Of a DNA stretch of 64,000 nt, positions 46,883 to 61,962 are shown in pieces. Source of the DNA: Phallusia fumigata. Taxonomy: Eukaryota > Chordata > Ascidiacea > Phlebobranchia > Ascidiidae. The notes under the pieces were generated by a model. The model saw nothing but the letters and a program-made list of their open reading frames with translations, was not told the DNA's origin and did not search any database. Numbering within the stretch: the first letter of the stretch is position 1; the number at the start of each line of letters is the position of its first letter. The translations under genes were made by a program, and so were the position numbers. The stretch is from NCBI GenBank assembly GCA_008931825.1, contig QXVZ01023286.1, positions 280,539-344,538 on the forward strand, given 5' to 3'.

Positions 46883-47411
46883 AATAACATCCATGTGCAA
46901 ACTTCTTATTTCAAGACATTACACATGGTGTGTGCCAATGCGATCTCCTGCACTACTTTTCTGACTTCATTCAAATGCTAAAATAAGCATGCTACAGTCG
47001 TTAGCAGCATGAAAAGAAACCAATGGATGACCAAATTGAGCTTTTCTGTTTTGGTTGTTTTATGGCAGTTGCAAGATTGTAAAAATAATTATCTTATTGT
47101 GCCACAAAAGGAGTGTTTTCTAAACAGGGTGAAAGCCAGTTTTCTCTAAAACAGTCTGTAACATGTTAACAACCCATAAATTGGTGTACCAGACAGTAGA
47201 CCATCTCTTTCTTTGTTTTCAAATGAGGAGCAGTGATTAGGGTTGTAATAATGTATAGAATATAATTCACCATATTCCCTGTTTAAAACTTTTTAGTTGC
47301 CCTAAATTAGACTTTTCATTGGGACAATCCTCCCTAGTGTTAGGCCAGGAAACCACGGTAACAAACGATAAGGTATATATAGCACATTCACAATAAATAA
47401 AAAAATGCACA
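46883..47411. other. Spacer between convergent TAF12 and TMEM50
   Basis: A 529-bp gap holding the two 3' UTRs. It carries the plus-strand AATAAA at 47392-47397 within 15 bp of the TMEM50 stop codon, so the two transcripts probably overlap at their 3' ends. No other feature. Confidence 0.5.
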
Positions 47412-49018
<1,607 letters not shown>

Positions 49019-49798
49019 TTTTCACTGACTTTGAATGTTAAAAGTAATTCTGGAACAACTGCAAAGTGCAAACACAGATTCATATACTGTGCTGCACGAA
49101 AGATACACAACAATTTTCTTTATCCCTTAATAGACATGTAAGTTAGGCGAACAAATCTAAGCAGTAAACAACAAAAACAATCTACATCGAATTTACCCAT
49201 ACGCATAAAGATCATAAAGTCATGTGACGTTACGCACTAGTGTCTGTGGTTACGCTTGAGCGACGACGTAAATTCAATTATTTTTGAATGGTAGGTGTAT
49301 TGATCAAAATAAATCAACACTGCTTGACTCTAAAATCTCAATGGCGCCTTTCTCAATTGCAAGGCGCAAGTATCGCTGGCAAGACTAACATCTACGTTTT
49401 TCACTTCTCAACGTATTTTATAAGTACAAATACAAACCTATAGTCATCAAGACGCTTATGCGCATTTTGTTAAGGAAGTTAAAACCTCGCCGACATACAC
49501 CTTGTCATTTTAAGGCTATACCTATTACCTTTTATATGGCTCCAGTTTGAAATTAACACTATTTAATTACACTTCGACAAGGTGTTAAAATCTTGTAACA
49601 TAAAAAGACTACACATAGTAACCGGTAATAGATATTACTGTAACCTTTTCAATAATAAACTTCAACATGTTTTTACTCTTAAATGCATTTTTCAAATATT
49701 ACAGTTCATAATGAGATAAAAATGCTAAAAATCAACTCAATTTGATGGCTTTGTGAAAGTGTAAAAGCATTGTTAAGTTTATTTTCCAAACAACTAGA
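49019..49798. promoter_or_regulatory. Divergent promoter region, TMEM50 / DPM2
   Basis: A 780-bp gap between outward-facing start codons of two small membrane protein genes. It contains an ATGTGACGTTACGC stretch near 49223-49236 that resembles a CRE half-site, then CGACGACGTAA near 49260. No TATA box was seen. Function by position. Confidence 0.45.
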
Positions 49799-50404
49799 AT
49801 GGCAGAGATTGTATTTCCAAGATTTAAAATGTTATTTAAGTGCACCCTTTTTACTGTGAGCATCATATTCGGAACACTTTCATTCTGGGTAATTGGTTTG
49901 CCCTTGATTCCAGATGAAATGGTGCAAGTAAAGCAAATGTTTCCAAATCCGATCTATGCCAGCGTTGCAATTGTTTTTGGATTTGTTGTATCATTACTTT
50001 TATTTGGTAAGAAAACTTTTCGATCAGTTGTTTGTGTTCTGTTTACTTTTTTCAGATGTGAAAAGCTATGACACGATAAGAAACTTAAGTCCGGTTTCTC
50101 AACCAACGGCTTAAATATTATTCTAAATATAAAATTAACATTTTGTATTGATAGATGTTATAGTCTAAAATGTTTATCAATTGTAAAAGCTTAGTTTCTC
50201 TCCCTATTGTGCTGATATAAACATAGTGTTTATAAACTAAATTCCTTGTTAGGGGATTTTATCTTTAAGTATCAGTTAAAGAGGTCCTTGCAATAAAAAG
50301 GACTCACAAACAAGCAAAGTAATAAGTAAGCTTGCATTTTTTAATTTGAAGGTCTGTGTTCAATCTTTATGATGCTGCAAACAGAAAAGGAAAAGGTGTC
50401 TTAA
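49799..50404 (+). CDS. DPM2: Dolichol-phosphate mannosyltransferase subunit 2
   Basis: Regulatory ER-membrane subunit of dolichol-phosphate-mannose synthase, also reported with GPI-GlcNAc transferase in mammals. Two exons, 49799-50006 and 50352-50404, joined in phase 1; 86 residues (human 84). Two hydrophobic helices lie at about residues 12-32 and 50-78. The interhelix signature FWVIGLPLIPDE corresponds to the family AWVxLLPFID. Exon 2 supplies GLCSIFMMLQTEKEKVS, matching the family ending GLFxxxVMLKTKxxx. The two-exon fit and length make the assignment good despite low sequence identity. A DPM2/PIG-P-like fold was the only alternative considered. Confidence 0.85.
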
Positions 50405-52123
50405 CTGTTGACACACAAACTGAAAGCTGGCACTGAAATAGTATCCAAGAAAAACCAAGTGAAACAAGGTTGACCATAAGCACCTTTTACTGCTTTCAAT
50501 GCCATGAAGGCTCAATATGGAAAAATGTCATTATGAAACAGTTCAAACTGACCATACTGAGGGCACATAAGCTATTAATTGTGATGCCCAGAATTAACAG
50601 ACTTCCCCTGGCTTGAACCACACTAAACCCTACGATCTAACCACAAATGGTAACAAAATGTATAATATGCCGTTGAAAAGTTTTTTATGTGCATCATTGT
50701 GCTGCTATTTTAATATGATACACTGTTCTGTCAAGGCACTATCCCTTTTCCTGTGCTACTTGCATTTAGGTTAACATAGCTGCTGCACAAGTAGTAGTAG
50801 TGGTAGTATGAGAAATATCTGTATTAATGAGTTTTGGTCAAGATGGGGGAACATCATCGGAAATACAGAAGTTCTGGGTTAAAATAGCCGAAGCAAGCTT
50901 TTAACTGTAGCAGGCACACTTTGCAAGCAAGCTCATCAACGAAAATTGGAAATGCCGTTGCCACACAACATAAAATGAATTGAATAAATAAACAGCCACA
51001 CAGCGAAAAGAACAGATTTAAACTAGACAGGTCAACACTTAAGATGTGAATAACCTGTTACGAAAAGCGCAGAAAACAAAACAGTAATATTTGTAAAGAG
51101 TGATAGCTAGGCCTGTAGTGTTTGTTGTGTCCTTGGGCGTTATTGTTTTGATGTGCAGTAGCACTCTGGATTCTATTTCAATACACTATTAACTTTTAAG
51201 TAAATGCATTTGGCTTAAGGGCAGACCCAGCCGTTTAAAGAAACAAAAACAGTAAAACTTTATTTTTACTTTAGGCTAAAGAAACAAAACTTTAGGCTAA
51301 ATTTTTACTTTAGGCTTTTAAAATCAAACCTGTATTAGAGTGCTACATGCAAATTCATTAGCCAGGAAACATGATTTTCAACCAAAAATAAGTCACAATG
51401 TTAATTTTTTTTCATTTGCCTGTGTGCCAAAACAATCTATTAATTTTCCGTTAAGAACCAGAAACATGTACATTTGTCATGTTTTTTGCATTTAACAGTA
51501 CATACCTGTAAGTCTTTTCAATTGGTACCTGTCATTTATAAGGAATTGTGATTTATGACACAACCTCCATGTGTACCATTAAAAAATAGCACTTTGTTCA
51601 TTTCTTTTATGCACACTTTGACACAAATGTCAGGGCAGTTTGCACATAACTTCATTGTAAAACTATGTACCAGAGCTGCCAAACCCTATAATGGAACCTG
51701 TTTTGCATGTTATGTAAGGTGCATTTTATGGATGCGCTACATTTTCGGTGACTATTGCCAATGTGGATGACACAATAGCAGTAGCTGTTTGTATGTAGTG
51801 TGTCTCATCACTGGTGAAAAGTACATATGTGATGTTACTTATTGCCCATTTTCGAACTTTAGATACCAAAGTTTTTAAAATTGGCTAAATAAGGGTAAAG
51901 TTTTCAATTCGGAATGTTTGCGTACAGTTTAGCACTTAGCCTTCTTCAAGCTTTTTCATTTTTTCAAAAAATCTAGTGGTTGTATTGCTAAATGGTGCTT
52001 TGTGTCGGTATTTTGATGTATAAAGTAGTAGTCTTCCAAGAGATGGTCATCTGGCCACTGAGCATGGCTAAATTGTAGTGGCTCTTTACTGCATTGTTGT
52101 GGTCAAGGCACTTTCGACTCCTG
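50405..52123. other. Spacer between convergent DPM2 and importin alpha
   Basis: A 1.7-kb gap for two 3' UTRs. It contains a short imperfect direct repeat of ACTTTAGGCTAAA-type units at about 51260-51320. A small plus-strand frame at 51555-51770 has no support. No other feature recognised. Confidence 0.4.
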
Positions 52124-55100
52124 TCAGAGCTTGAATTCTGCCATTTTAGTTTCGCTTGTTTTAAAGGAATACTGTTTGGCACTTTCATCCATCTGTAAAT
52201 AAAGAATCTGTCAAGTGGGGTTAATTGGAAATATTCCAATCTTTAAGTACATTGTTGTTTTAAGTAACCGCATTATGGTGCCAGTAAAGTAAAAATGACT
52301 GGGTCTGTCAAGAAGATAAAGTTTTAGTGCTAATGTGTAAAGACAAGTCCACATGCTTATGTCAGCTATTTTTTTCATCAAATGGAAAGTCAGTTTGTAG
52401 GTAATCTGGTAGCTGGAAGTGGTTCCATACATTTACCTGGACGTTTGAAATGTTTTAGAGAAACCTCTAAACAATGATTGGTCTGCATTAAATCAATTGC
52501 ACATCTTTTTGGACTTATGAAACCGTACTTGTCAACAGTTCTAGCACCACAGTGATTGAACACCTGTAAAACATTTACATTCAAATATTACAAACCTCTG
52601 GGGCAAGTTGCTGGTCCTCGTCTTCGGAACCAAAAAATTTCTCGATGATATCAAATGTTTTTTGGTAAATTTCCTGGTTTTCATGACTTTGCAAGCTCTC
52701 AATCTTGTCCAGACCTGTTAACAAAGTTAACATGTTATTGTGAAGTCAGAACCGTTTGCACTTTTTGTTTTCATTTTTTGTTAAAAGGCGGTCACAAATT
52801 ACAACTTTTTTAAGTTTGGTTGGTAGATGTGCTGTTATACAAAATAAAGGGATATTTACAAGCATCACTTATTCTTTGCCATAAATACGAAAAACACATG
52901 GTTATAAGACTAAATAGTAAGTTACATAAACGAACAGGCCAAAATGATGAATTTGGAGGCTACATTTGGGCCATGGGACTACAGTTGCATCAGGCTGAAG
53001 TAAAGATTATATTCTAATTTTAAGATTCTACAAGTAGTTATAGACCTCGGCATTCTTCAATCATGATTGCATATTCGTTGACCCCAGATTCTTGCATCTC
53101 CAACTTTCCAAGGCGAAGGATATTTTCGAGTCCATTGAGAGCCACAAGTATAATCCTGGCATCTTGGGCACCGAGCAATTCGCATAGGGGACTGATGCAT
53201 TGTATACTGACGAGGTATCTAAAAACATTCAGAACTGTTTACCAAACGGGTATATAGCTGTAATAAATTGTTATATTGCCCATTCCAACATTTAATAGTG
53301 CCACAGTTTGGCATTATGGCTGTTTTTGGAAATAAATTTAAAGTTTTTTTTTAATTTTTTAGGCACATATTGGTCATGCTTGTGTGGCCTGTATGACGTT
53401 AATTAATGAGCCCGAATTGTAAGGCATTAGGCACAAAAAAGTATAGCAGGGACAGGGTCAAAAATGCTTCTTGCAAAGTGTGGCCATTTTTATGACCCTA
53501 CCTTGAACTGTCACATGTCGCTTTACACCAAGGTTATGGTTATGTCGACGCTACTATCAAAACTATTTCAATGTGCAAAGAGTTGACTCCTCATAAACCC
53601 CTTAAAACTACTTGAACAAAAACATGACACACTTTATCTGTTCCGGCGTTCCCCCAGAAGTTGCATTAGTAATAGCCCAAGCTCCTTCTTTTCTTGTTTT
53701 GTAGTCGGCTGTGTGCATTACTTCTATAAGCTTCGGGAAAATGTTTGAGTCAATTGCATGTTGAATCTGCTGCCTGAAAACACAGGACACATATTTTACA
53801 GAAACAATTTTTCTAATCAATATTACTCGCTTTTGTGTGGCGGTATTCATGTCAACCTCAATTATGTGCAGTGGGCGAGTAATTGTTGTAATTTTAAAGT
53901 GGCAATACCTGTTTCCAGCCGTTATATTGGACAGTGTCCAGCATGCTTCTTTCTTTATTGAATCTTTATTGATGGATAGAAGATGGTGAAGGGCAGGAAG
54001 TACAGAACAATTAAGAATCACCTGATGAGCAAAATACTTTTACCAATGGAACCCTGCATTGACTTTAAAAGTTCTAACAGTAACAACCATTCTACTATGC
54101 ATTAAAGATAGTAGTGGGATCAACTTAGCTAGAAGTTCTCAGTATAGGCATTGGTGGATGCTTGGTGCTTAAAAAATGTGGCTGATCATTAGACATTGGG
54201 TTTTAAATATAAATACAAGCTAAATTTCCATCCCAAGTCTGTAATGGTTCAGGATAACCTTTACCTAATTTTTCTTTGCCATAAAAGAACACCATGAAAA
54301 AAAGCAATCATGTTGAAATTTTGCCCCTTTTTTATGACCAATTTTTGGTGTAAGGCTATCACCTGTGTTTGTACATCATCCCCTGTGACAATGTTGCCCA
54401 CCGCTCTCAGTGCACTGGATATTACAGCATGATGATTGTGGGTCAGTAATTCCACCAGTCTTCGACACACACCACTACATACAAAAGGCAACAATTAAAA
54501 TATGTTTAGAGTTAACCCATGGGTAGATATACAGAAGGACTTAGAATGACAGGGTCTTTGCAATTTTGTACATCAATCTGATTGTAAAACTGTTTATTAT
54601 TAACACAGCATTACTTGCGGGCAAAATTGTCAGTGTTAAAAACTGCACAGGTACTGGCACATAGTAAACAACTGGATGTCAGTGACTATTTTGAAGCACA
54701 GTTTACATGTTTTTAAATGCTTACATATGAGCCAAGCAAATCACCCTGCTATATGTTAACAAGCAATACAACACATTAACACTTTGGCAAAATCCATTCA
54801 TTTTTAAAGTTTCTATCCAAGGTCTAACACCATTGTGTTACCTGTCAATGACCATCTGAATTTTCTCATTCGGCCCATCTGAAAGATAGGAAAGCGCCCA
54901 ACACGTGTCGGCCAGAATGTCTGGCTCCTCGTTGAAGAGTAACCGAGACAAGACTGGCAAACATGGTGACACCTTTATGTAGAAATACACTATAAATTTG
55001 TAGCACAATTTATATTTTAGGGTTTGCATAAGCGATTATACATGGTGCATTGCAAATAATTTTTTGTAATATTATAGTAGTCAAAAAGTTGAATCATACT

Positions 55101-57991
55101 TCATTAAGTAAGATGTCTTCCATTTTTGTTACAACTCTAATATAAACAATAACTTATGCACAAAATTTACACAGTTTAGTCAGTTTTGGGCAATGTTTTC
55201 ATGCACTTTCCATAATGCAGTAAAAAAACATTAGGTAAAGTTTTATGGTTCCAAATGTCTTGAACTTTTTACAAGAAGGCAAAGTTATGGGAACCGTACC
55301 TTTTGGAAATTAGGTGGTGGGTTTTTTCCTCTGCAGACATTTGAAATCGCCCACACAACATTCCGTAACATTGAGAGCCTTGAGCTGTTTTTTGCTAATC
55401 TAAAACCACAAAAAAATGTTGCTCAGTGTTTAAGGCATGCAAAGCATCACCAAAAACATGAAGTTTGCCTTAAAATTGTTTCTATATTATACCATGCAAT
55501 TTTCAAAATATCTTACTCAAGTAAAGGAGGTATGACTCCACACTCTATGACATAATCTCTGCATTGCGCACTGTCTCCTGCTATGTTGCCAAGTGCCCAC
55601 ACAGACTGAAAAACACACCAAATTTTATAAATTATGAGTTTATAATGCTTTGCATAAACATACCAGCTGCACAATTAAGAGAGTGCATCATTATTCAAAT
55701 GTTTGTGAGGCAAGCTGCTGCTAACCATATTTCGGCCAGTATAGTTATCCTAAGACGTGTAAAACTGTTTAGGCATGAATTTTCAACGTGAAAAAGCAAT
55801 TTTTAGAAGAACATAACTTAAAAACTACAGTGATTTAGGTATTTACTGCTTTTTGCTTACAAGCAGTTGATAGAAAAAAAAGCAAAAAACTGTTTGTTTT
55901 GCCGTTTAACACTCTTCCAGCATCATATTGACATGCATGTCAAAAATGCAAACAGACAGTCTTGACTTTTGTCTAAACTCTAAACTGTGGTCAACTGAAA
56001 AACAAACAATTTTATGATACCTGCTCACAAACTTCCTCATGGGGTGATGTTAATAACGACACAAAAATGGGGACAGCATTTGCTTCGATGACAACTCGAG
56101 TCTGCATGTTTGTTCCAGAGGCAATGTTTGTCAGGGCCCAGGCAGCCTCAAACTGCAAGCGAGGCTGATCACTATGACTCAGCATATTTACAAACTCAGG
56201 TACCAGCCCTGTTTTGATGACCTCATCAATAGGAGGGTTTGGTTCTGCAATTTAATTTTGTTTGTTTACACACAAACTTTCAATCTCTTAAATGATGAAT
56301 CAATCCCAGAATTTAACATTACAGCCTGTACTTTTTCAAAAGTAAATTGTCACTCCCATGAAAACAATAACGAATATGAAAAACAACAAATTAAATCAGA
56401 TACTATGCATCAAAAACCAGCTAACCTTTAGAAAGAAGCCTCCTGAACTTCTGGGTGTAGGAATACTTTTGCTGCATGGAACCATGGAGCACTGCCTCCA
56501 CCATTTCTTGGTCGATAAGGTCACCGTCTGGTAAACAAATATTGGTTGGTACAAGTACAACGCTTGCCATTCCCTTTTGGCGATCTTACTCATTACAAAG
56601 ACCAAAACCATGCTGCACTACCCAAATGTTACCTGTAGTAGAGTGGATCATTTCAACCTGAATGCTATCACCAGCAGCGATATCTTCAGCATTCAGTGTC
56701 ACATTCCTTCTTTTAAACACCTGTGGAATCGATGGATTTGAGAAACAAGAAAACGGATACTGGATAACAACTGCTTTTATATTACTGCCAGCTTGTTTAA
56801 ATCTTAAATCAATGTAGTGCCTGATTGTATTTGCACACATTATCCTTTATCATGGATATTGTTGTGTTGCATGCAGAGGTGCTTGCTTTACACAGGGTTG
56901 CAGAGTCTGAAGGTGCACATCAGACTCTGACATGTTACAAAGATGCCAACTCCAACTCTTAATATTCTTAAGAGTCTGTGTACTTAGATGTCATCCCAGT
57001 TTATTTAGAGACTTAACAAAATAGCAAAAACATGATAAAAATGGTTTAAAACCATTGCCAACATTTAACTAAAATTCTCCGTTCAAGAACAACATTCCTA
57101 TGTATGAAAAATCAGCTACAAAGATATAATTGGACTTTAGAAATCAAAGTCAGATAAAAATAGTCAACTTAAACTCCTAGCATTCATAGGATTCCAACTT
57201 CAAGTCTGACTCCAGTACATGACAACTTGCGAGCCTTTTAACCTTATTGAAAAAGGAATTAATTACTCTATCACATTTTGCAACACCTTACGTTTTATCA
57301 ATGTTTAAGCCCCAACCAGTCTGCAGAATATGGCAGTTCCCGACGAGATCTTGGGCGTGCAGGACCGAAATATCCCGCGTGTGTGACTCTTAAGTCCACG
57401 TGCAAGACCAACAAGCCCGCATGCAACACAAGTGACAAAGATGACTAGACAGGGCAATAAAATGTCTTAAATGGTGCACATGTATTTGCAAAGTAACAAA
57501 CAACACAAGCAGAATCTGCTTTACAATGGTATCCCTTTATATGTCGCAAAATATCCTGAATCCGTGTGAAAACACCCGACTCGTCGTGAATATAAAAAGC
57601 TCTGCGTTTGTAGTATTTTTAATTGATGTGTGCATTAATTCAGGTGTCATTCATCGATTGTTTTATGTTTTGACCTTTGCGTACATAGAAAAAATCCGCG
57701 AGCAGTCTAAAAAAATTGGCGTGCAAAAAAAAAATTGAAAAACACCTCACGCGTGCAGCTGCCATACTCTGCAGACCGGAGTCCCAACAACCAAGCCTTA
57801 AATATGGCGGACATACTGATCACCTTTTCGCTCATGATGATGTCAATTTTGCATAGTTTGAAAATAAATCACACCTGTTCATCACGCTTCTGTTTTCGTA
57901 GCTGAATTCCCTCTTCCTCTCGTTTTCTTCTCAACTCCTCCTGATCTTTCGCTTTGTTTTTATAGTTCTTCATCCTTTCTTTTGATGCCAT
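52124..57991 (-). CDS. KPNA: Importin subunit alpha (KPNA1/5/6 clade)
   Basis: Adaptor binding classical nuclear localisation signals and importin beta. Thirteen exons: 57991-57875, 56720-56633, 56527-56426, 56244-56021, 55605-55517, 55399-55300, 54972-54842, 54474-54363, 54021-53909, 53773-53633, 53218-53046, 52714-52596 and 52192-52124; 525 residues (human KPNA1 538). The basic IBB domain ([34 protein letters not shown]) fills residues 6-46. Ten ARM repeats follow with the Trp/Asn ladder: [67 protein letters not shown] and [19 protein letters not shown] and the end (QYSF, then MAEFKL) fit the KPNA1/5/6 group. The last exon is recognised only in the frame that stops at 52124. Confidence 0.96.
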
Positions 57992-58807
57992 GATTGTGGA
58001 TTTGTAAATATTTAGAATGAAGAGAGGTGAGCAAGTTGGTTGTATTCCACTTTTTATTTTAATATCTAGAGACAAGGAGACTAAGAAAGACAAAATTTGT
58101 TCTTAAATTGAAATTAAAGAACATAATTACTTTCCTGTTTCAGTAGAACAAAATCGATGGACCTGTTTTTAACGCGAAGGTGCTACTATGATGTTCAAAA
58201 AAGGGATACCTACACAACTTCTTACTAACTTGTACGTTTACAAAACTTTTACGATAAAAGGTCTTGGCAAGTAACTGACGTTTACGCGCCAGTGAAAAAC
58301 AATATAAATTGTAAGTAACTATACCGGTAATGTCATAAAACAACAAGATTTTTCAACAAATCACGCTCTCATCACATTCACATTCTCTAAAACTTTCTCC
58401 GTATTTGGATGGAGCGCTGATCGACATTTATTATATCGGATGATATGAAACGGAGAAAACGGTTTTAATTTTTGCAATAAATAACAGTTTTGTTCTATAC
58501 ATCTGTGTTGCTGACTGTTGTGTCAATCAAAGCACTCAACCCTTGGTAAATTGTTTCAACAAAAGTTTTTGAAGTTGGTAGATGTAATTTCATGAGTGAT
58601 AAAAAATTAAAAATATATCGGGATGTTTCTTAAATGTTTAAAGAGTAAAAAACATAGATGAATATCTTGCATAGGGATTTACAATGCAATTTGTACTCGG
58701 ATATATTATTATTCGTGTGTTTAGAAATCAATCCAAAAACAACACATCTGTGGTACTATCACTTACGGCAGCAGAGATTACCCGGCAAAGCATGTTGCAC
58801 TTGCAAG
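57992..58807. promoter_or_regulatory. Divergent promoter region, importin alpha / MIX23
   Basis: An 816-bp gap between outward-facing start codons. AT-rich, with no credible gene inside. Short frames overlapping the MIX23 start are in other frames. Promoters inferred from position. Confidence 0.45.
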
Positions 58808-59950
58808 ATGGATGCGCCCCTAGCCGACATGAAATTATGTTTGGATTTCAACATGTTCATGGTAAGTATGCCATAGCTGTTCATTTGCCTAAATATTACA
58901 TGCAAATTACATACAAAATACCTTCAGCTTTAAAGAAATGTGTGTGAGGTGGCGCTGCGGGTAAATTTTGCTTTGTTTTGTTTTTGAAGTTAGATGCGCT
59001 CACAAAATCAGTTGTGAGGTTTAACTATAAACGCGCCTTGTTAAGTTTGTAGCACGAAAAGGAATGCACAAAAGTAATGTTTTAACAAATGAAAGTTTAA
59101 AAAAATTTTAATAATGCACAAAAGTTCTTTTGTTTATAGAGTGCCTTGAAGAACTCCAGAATGATTGATGACCGAATTGTGCAGCAACTAAATGCCGTAA
59201 TTCCTACCCAGTCATTTTCAGAGGGAGTAAACATTTCTGCAAAATGCAAAAACCTATATGAACTGGTATGTAATATTTTTAAGCTTTGCATATTAAGTGC
59301 AAACTTGTTAGATACGACAAACTAATGTAAAATATGCAAAAATGCTTATAGGATTGTGTGAATTAGGTATTGTACGTTTGGAATTATTTTGTCCATGTGA
59401 AAAGTCAGCATGTGTTGTTATAGATGCAATCCACACACCAATCAAGGGTCAGTGCCATAAAACGATGTATCTCTATGCAAACTGACCGGACCAAAGACTT
59501 GGCTGGTCAAAAACAAGCCGACCCAGAAAATTTTCAAATACGAAAAAAGCTAAGCAAAGAGCAAAGCACTGTAAGTTAAATCATTTATTAGACGGAAACT
59601 GTCTTCATGATTTGCCAAAAAAACATTCAAGTGATTATTGTCAGTACTGTAAAATGGTAAGATGTTTATTAGAGATTGTCTAAAATGAAAATTGTTCTGC
59701 ATTGGGCAAGTCATATCAATAGTCCGGTGAAGTGATGAATGATTCTTGCGTTATGATAATTTTTCGTTTTGGGCCTAGGTAGCTCTTTTTATTTCTATTG
59801 TAACATTAAAAAAACTTCTACCTAAAGTGGATGTTTTGTCTGCAGCTAAGGCTTTTTCAACAAGAAATGAACATCGAGGAAATTGTTCAGCAACGTGCTC
59901 AGAAAGTGTTTTATGAACGTTGTCGAGACTACTATCAACCTGAATCATGA
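58808..59950 (+). CDS. MIX23: MIX23 (CCDC58), mitochondrial intermembrane-space protein
   Basis: Small coiled-coil protein which in yeast supports mitochondrial protein import and is a substrate of the MIA40 disulfide relay. Four exons, all phase 0: 58808-58861, 59140-59265, 59424-59570 and 59846-59950; 143 residues (human 144). The block RMIDDRIVQQLNAVIPTQSF matches the family core. The paired cysteines come in CKNLYEL and, 14 residues on, in AIKRC. The C-terminal helix carries LFQQEMNIEEIV and FYERCRDYYQP. There is no N-terminal targeting sequence, as expected for a MIA40 client. It is head to head with importin alpha and tail to tail with archaemetzincin. Confidence 0.93.
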
Positions 59951-60068
59951 CATGCACTGCCCTAGCCCATGCGAATGTATGGCAATCTAGCTGAAATTAA
60001 AAGATGGACTTCAGTTTGCGTACGAGTGAAACTTCACTTTTTTGTTGTGCCAAAAAGCACTGTTGAAA

Positions 60069-60090
60069 AATAAATTTTATTTCAAATAAA
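60069..60090 (+). terminator. Poly(A) signals for MIX23
   Basis: Two AATAAA hexamers, 60069-60074 and 60085-60090, lie about 120-140 bp after the MIX23 stop codon on the same strand. The sequence after 60090 to 60370 shows nothing else recognisable. Confidence 0.6.
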
Positions 60091-60370
60091 ACTTCATATC
60101 TTGCATAGAGATAAATGCACAGTACGGAGGTCACAGTGTGCTAAAATGTGGTTTGCATCAAAGGTTAAGCAGCAATTCAATTGTGTGCAAAGTAGAAGTT
60201 ACTCTGTTGCTAGTAACTTTGCATTCATTGCTGTCGTGAAGTTTTTCAAAGGTGAACTTCAGGAATTGCCATATGGAAGCCAAATGGGTGTTTATCTGCA
60301 AAAAAACATATCATTAAAAGAAATGTCATTAAGCGCTATTGGTATGATTAAAATCCTGATTTGGAAACTG

Positions 60371-61823
60371 TTAATGCCTAATCTCATAATGCCAGTCTGA
60401 CATTTGCAAAAAATGTGATTTACTATATAAACCACTGTTATGTTGAAAATAGAAACAAAATACCTCAAAGAGATGTTTTGTAGTTGGCCACATAGAACAG
60501 GCATGATGTATCTTGTGCATGCATAGAGGACATAGTAGAAAAGGCTGATTTAAAGCCTCCTCCGAAGAGCAGCTTGCATTCATAAGACAGGCAAACATGG
60601 CACAGTGGTTTAAACCAAACACATGGCAAGTTTCGTGGATAAGTACCTTCAAAAATAGTAAATCTAATAAAAATTTGCCTAAACAATTTTTTTGTGGAGT
60701 TGCGAGCTTTAAGAAATGCATGTGTGCTGATCTTAAACTAACTATCCACAGTTTTAGATTAACAACAATCGAAGTAGACAAAAATTTTGAAGTGACAAAC
60801 AGAACAGAGCAATGTAAATGTTGGTAAAGAAACAAATGTGAATGTTTAAAACAAGTTCTGTCTACTGCAGTCAACACAGAATTCCCACCTTGATCAGTTT
60901 CCATAATACTGGGGCATTAATTGATGTAATATCCTGCATTTCATCAGCTGTAATGCCTTCTGTGTTCCCTTTAAAACCTTTTAGGTAGGTGGGATCGAAT
61001 CTTCCAAAGGAGGCAACACATGAATAGTGATAAAAACTGGCCTACAAAAAATGTATTGTAAAAACATTTACCAGGTAAAAACTAGTTAAGTTGAAGTGAT
61101 ACCGTGTTTAGTCTTAAAAGGTGTCCATTCTTTATGTGTTTGTGAATAGGACATGACCAACATTTAAATTCCATCAGCAATCATATTTAATACGAGTGGT
61201 TTCATTGAAACTGCAAGTTTTCTGTTTGACCAAGCACTGAGAATTTCAAGCCAATACTTCGTGCTCAGTCTAACATGATCATGACATGATGTCTGTCACA
61301 CATGTTTGCAAAAAATAGATTGGAAAACATTTTTATCATTCAAATCACAAATTCTTTGTTTTTGAGCTTACTTAAAGGTATGCTTACAAGACAAAAAAAC
61401 TGTCCAATCAAGGATTGGATAGTTTAAGTACTTGTTTAGTTCTGCTATCTTCATGTTTCAATCCAGCTATAAGGTTACACTAATATTGAGGAAAAAAACT
61501 AACTTGGCCAAGAACAAAGTTGAGATCCTTGCAAGGATAAAGATCATCCCATGTCACAGCCACAATACAAAAACAATCCTTTGGCACTTCAGACCTAAAC
61601 AAGTTTTTACTTTCTGCTTGGTTTTTGTGGCATAATTATAAAGCACAAAAATGCATTAAAATCTTTTTTTGCCAGAGGCCACAATACTTACTTTAGAATG
61701 GGGAAGAAGTCAGTAACAAGATATTGATGTTTCTTGGTAAAGTCGTGAGTTCTTCCTTGTACTTTCATCTTGGTTATATCTCGTTCAGGTAAAATTTCAA
61801 CAGTACTTCCGGTGAAAAAAATT
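60371..61823 (-). CDS. AMZ: Archaemetzincin-type zinc metalloprotease, 5' exons not found
   Basis: Predicted metallopeptidase of the AMZ1/AMZ2 family. Recognised exons: 61823-61692, 61594-61504, 61041-60889 and 60646 to at least 60464 (reading on to a stop at 60371). The zinc site HETCHVFGLNHC lies in the last exon, followed by CLMN and the CPLC pair that define the family. Upstream blocks are FFTGSTVEILPERD, CFCIVAVTWDDLYPCKDLNF and ASFYHYSCVASFGRFDP. The N-terminal third (about 100 residues in relatives) has no exon in the 337 bp before the CUB-domain exons. That gap contains a 27-C run and an N, so missing or misassembled sequence is likely. The C-terminal end after LFE is also unsure: a GT follows at 60463, and reading through gives 30 extra unconserved residues. 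Confidence 0.85.
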
Positions 61824-61935
61824 CTAATTGGAAAAAAAGGAATTGCATGTCATTTTTTGTAAGAGAATTTTTTGGGGTTTACAATGCACACTAATTCTAA
61901 ACTGCCTATTAAACTAGAAGGGTGGCTTACCATAT

Positions 61936-61962
61936 CCCCCCCCCCCCCCCCCCCCCCCCCCC
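61936..61962. repeat. Homopolymer run of 27 C
   Basis: Twenty-seven consecutive C on the plus strand, 88 bp from the only ambiguous base of the window (N at 62050). Such a run is unusual in this AT-rich DNA and is a common site of sequencing and assembly error. Confidence 0.95.

Noticed and set aside
51988-52239. 84-codon minus frame over the importin alpha 3' exon
   Set aside because: It is in the wrong frame. The frame entered from the acceptor at 52193 stops at 52124 and gives the family C-terminus.
52390-52584. Alternative last exon of importin alpha
   Set aside because: It has a plausible acceptor, but its peptide has no likeness to importin alpha ends, whereas the exon at 52192-52124 matches them.
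60101-60400. 99-codon plus-strand frame after MIX23
   Set aside because: It follows the MIX23 poly(A) signals and no motif is recognised; likely chance.
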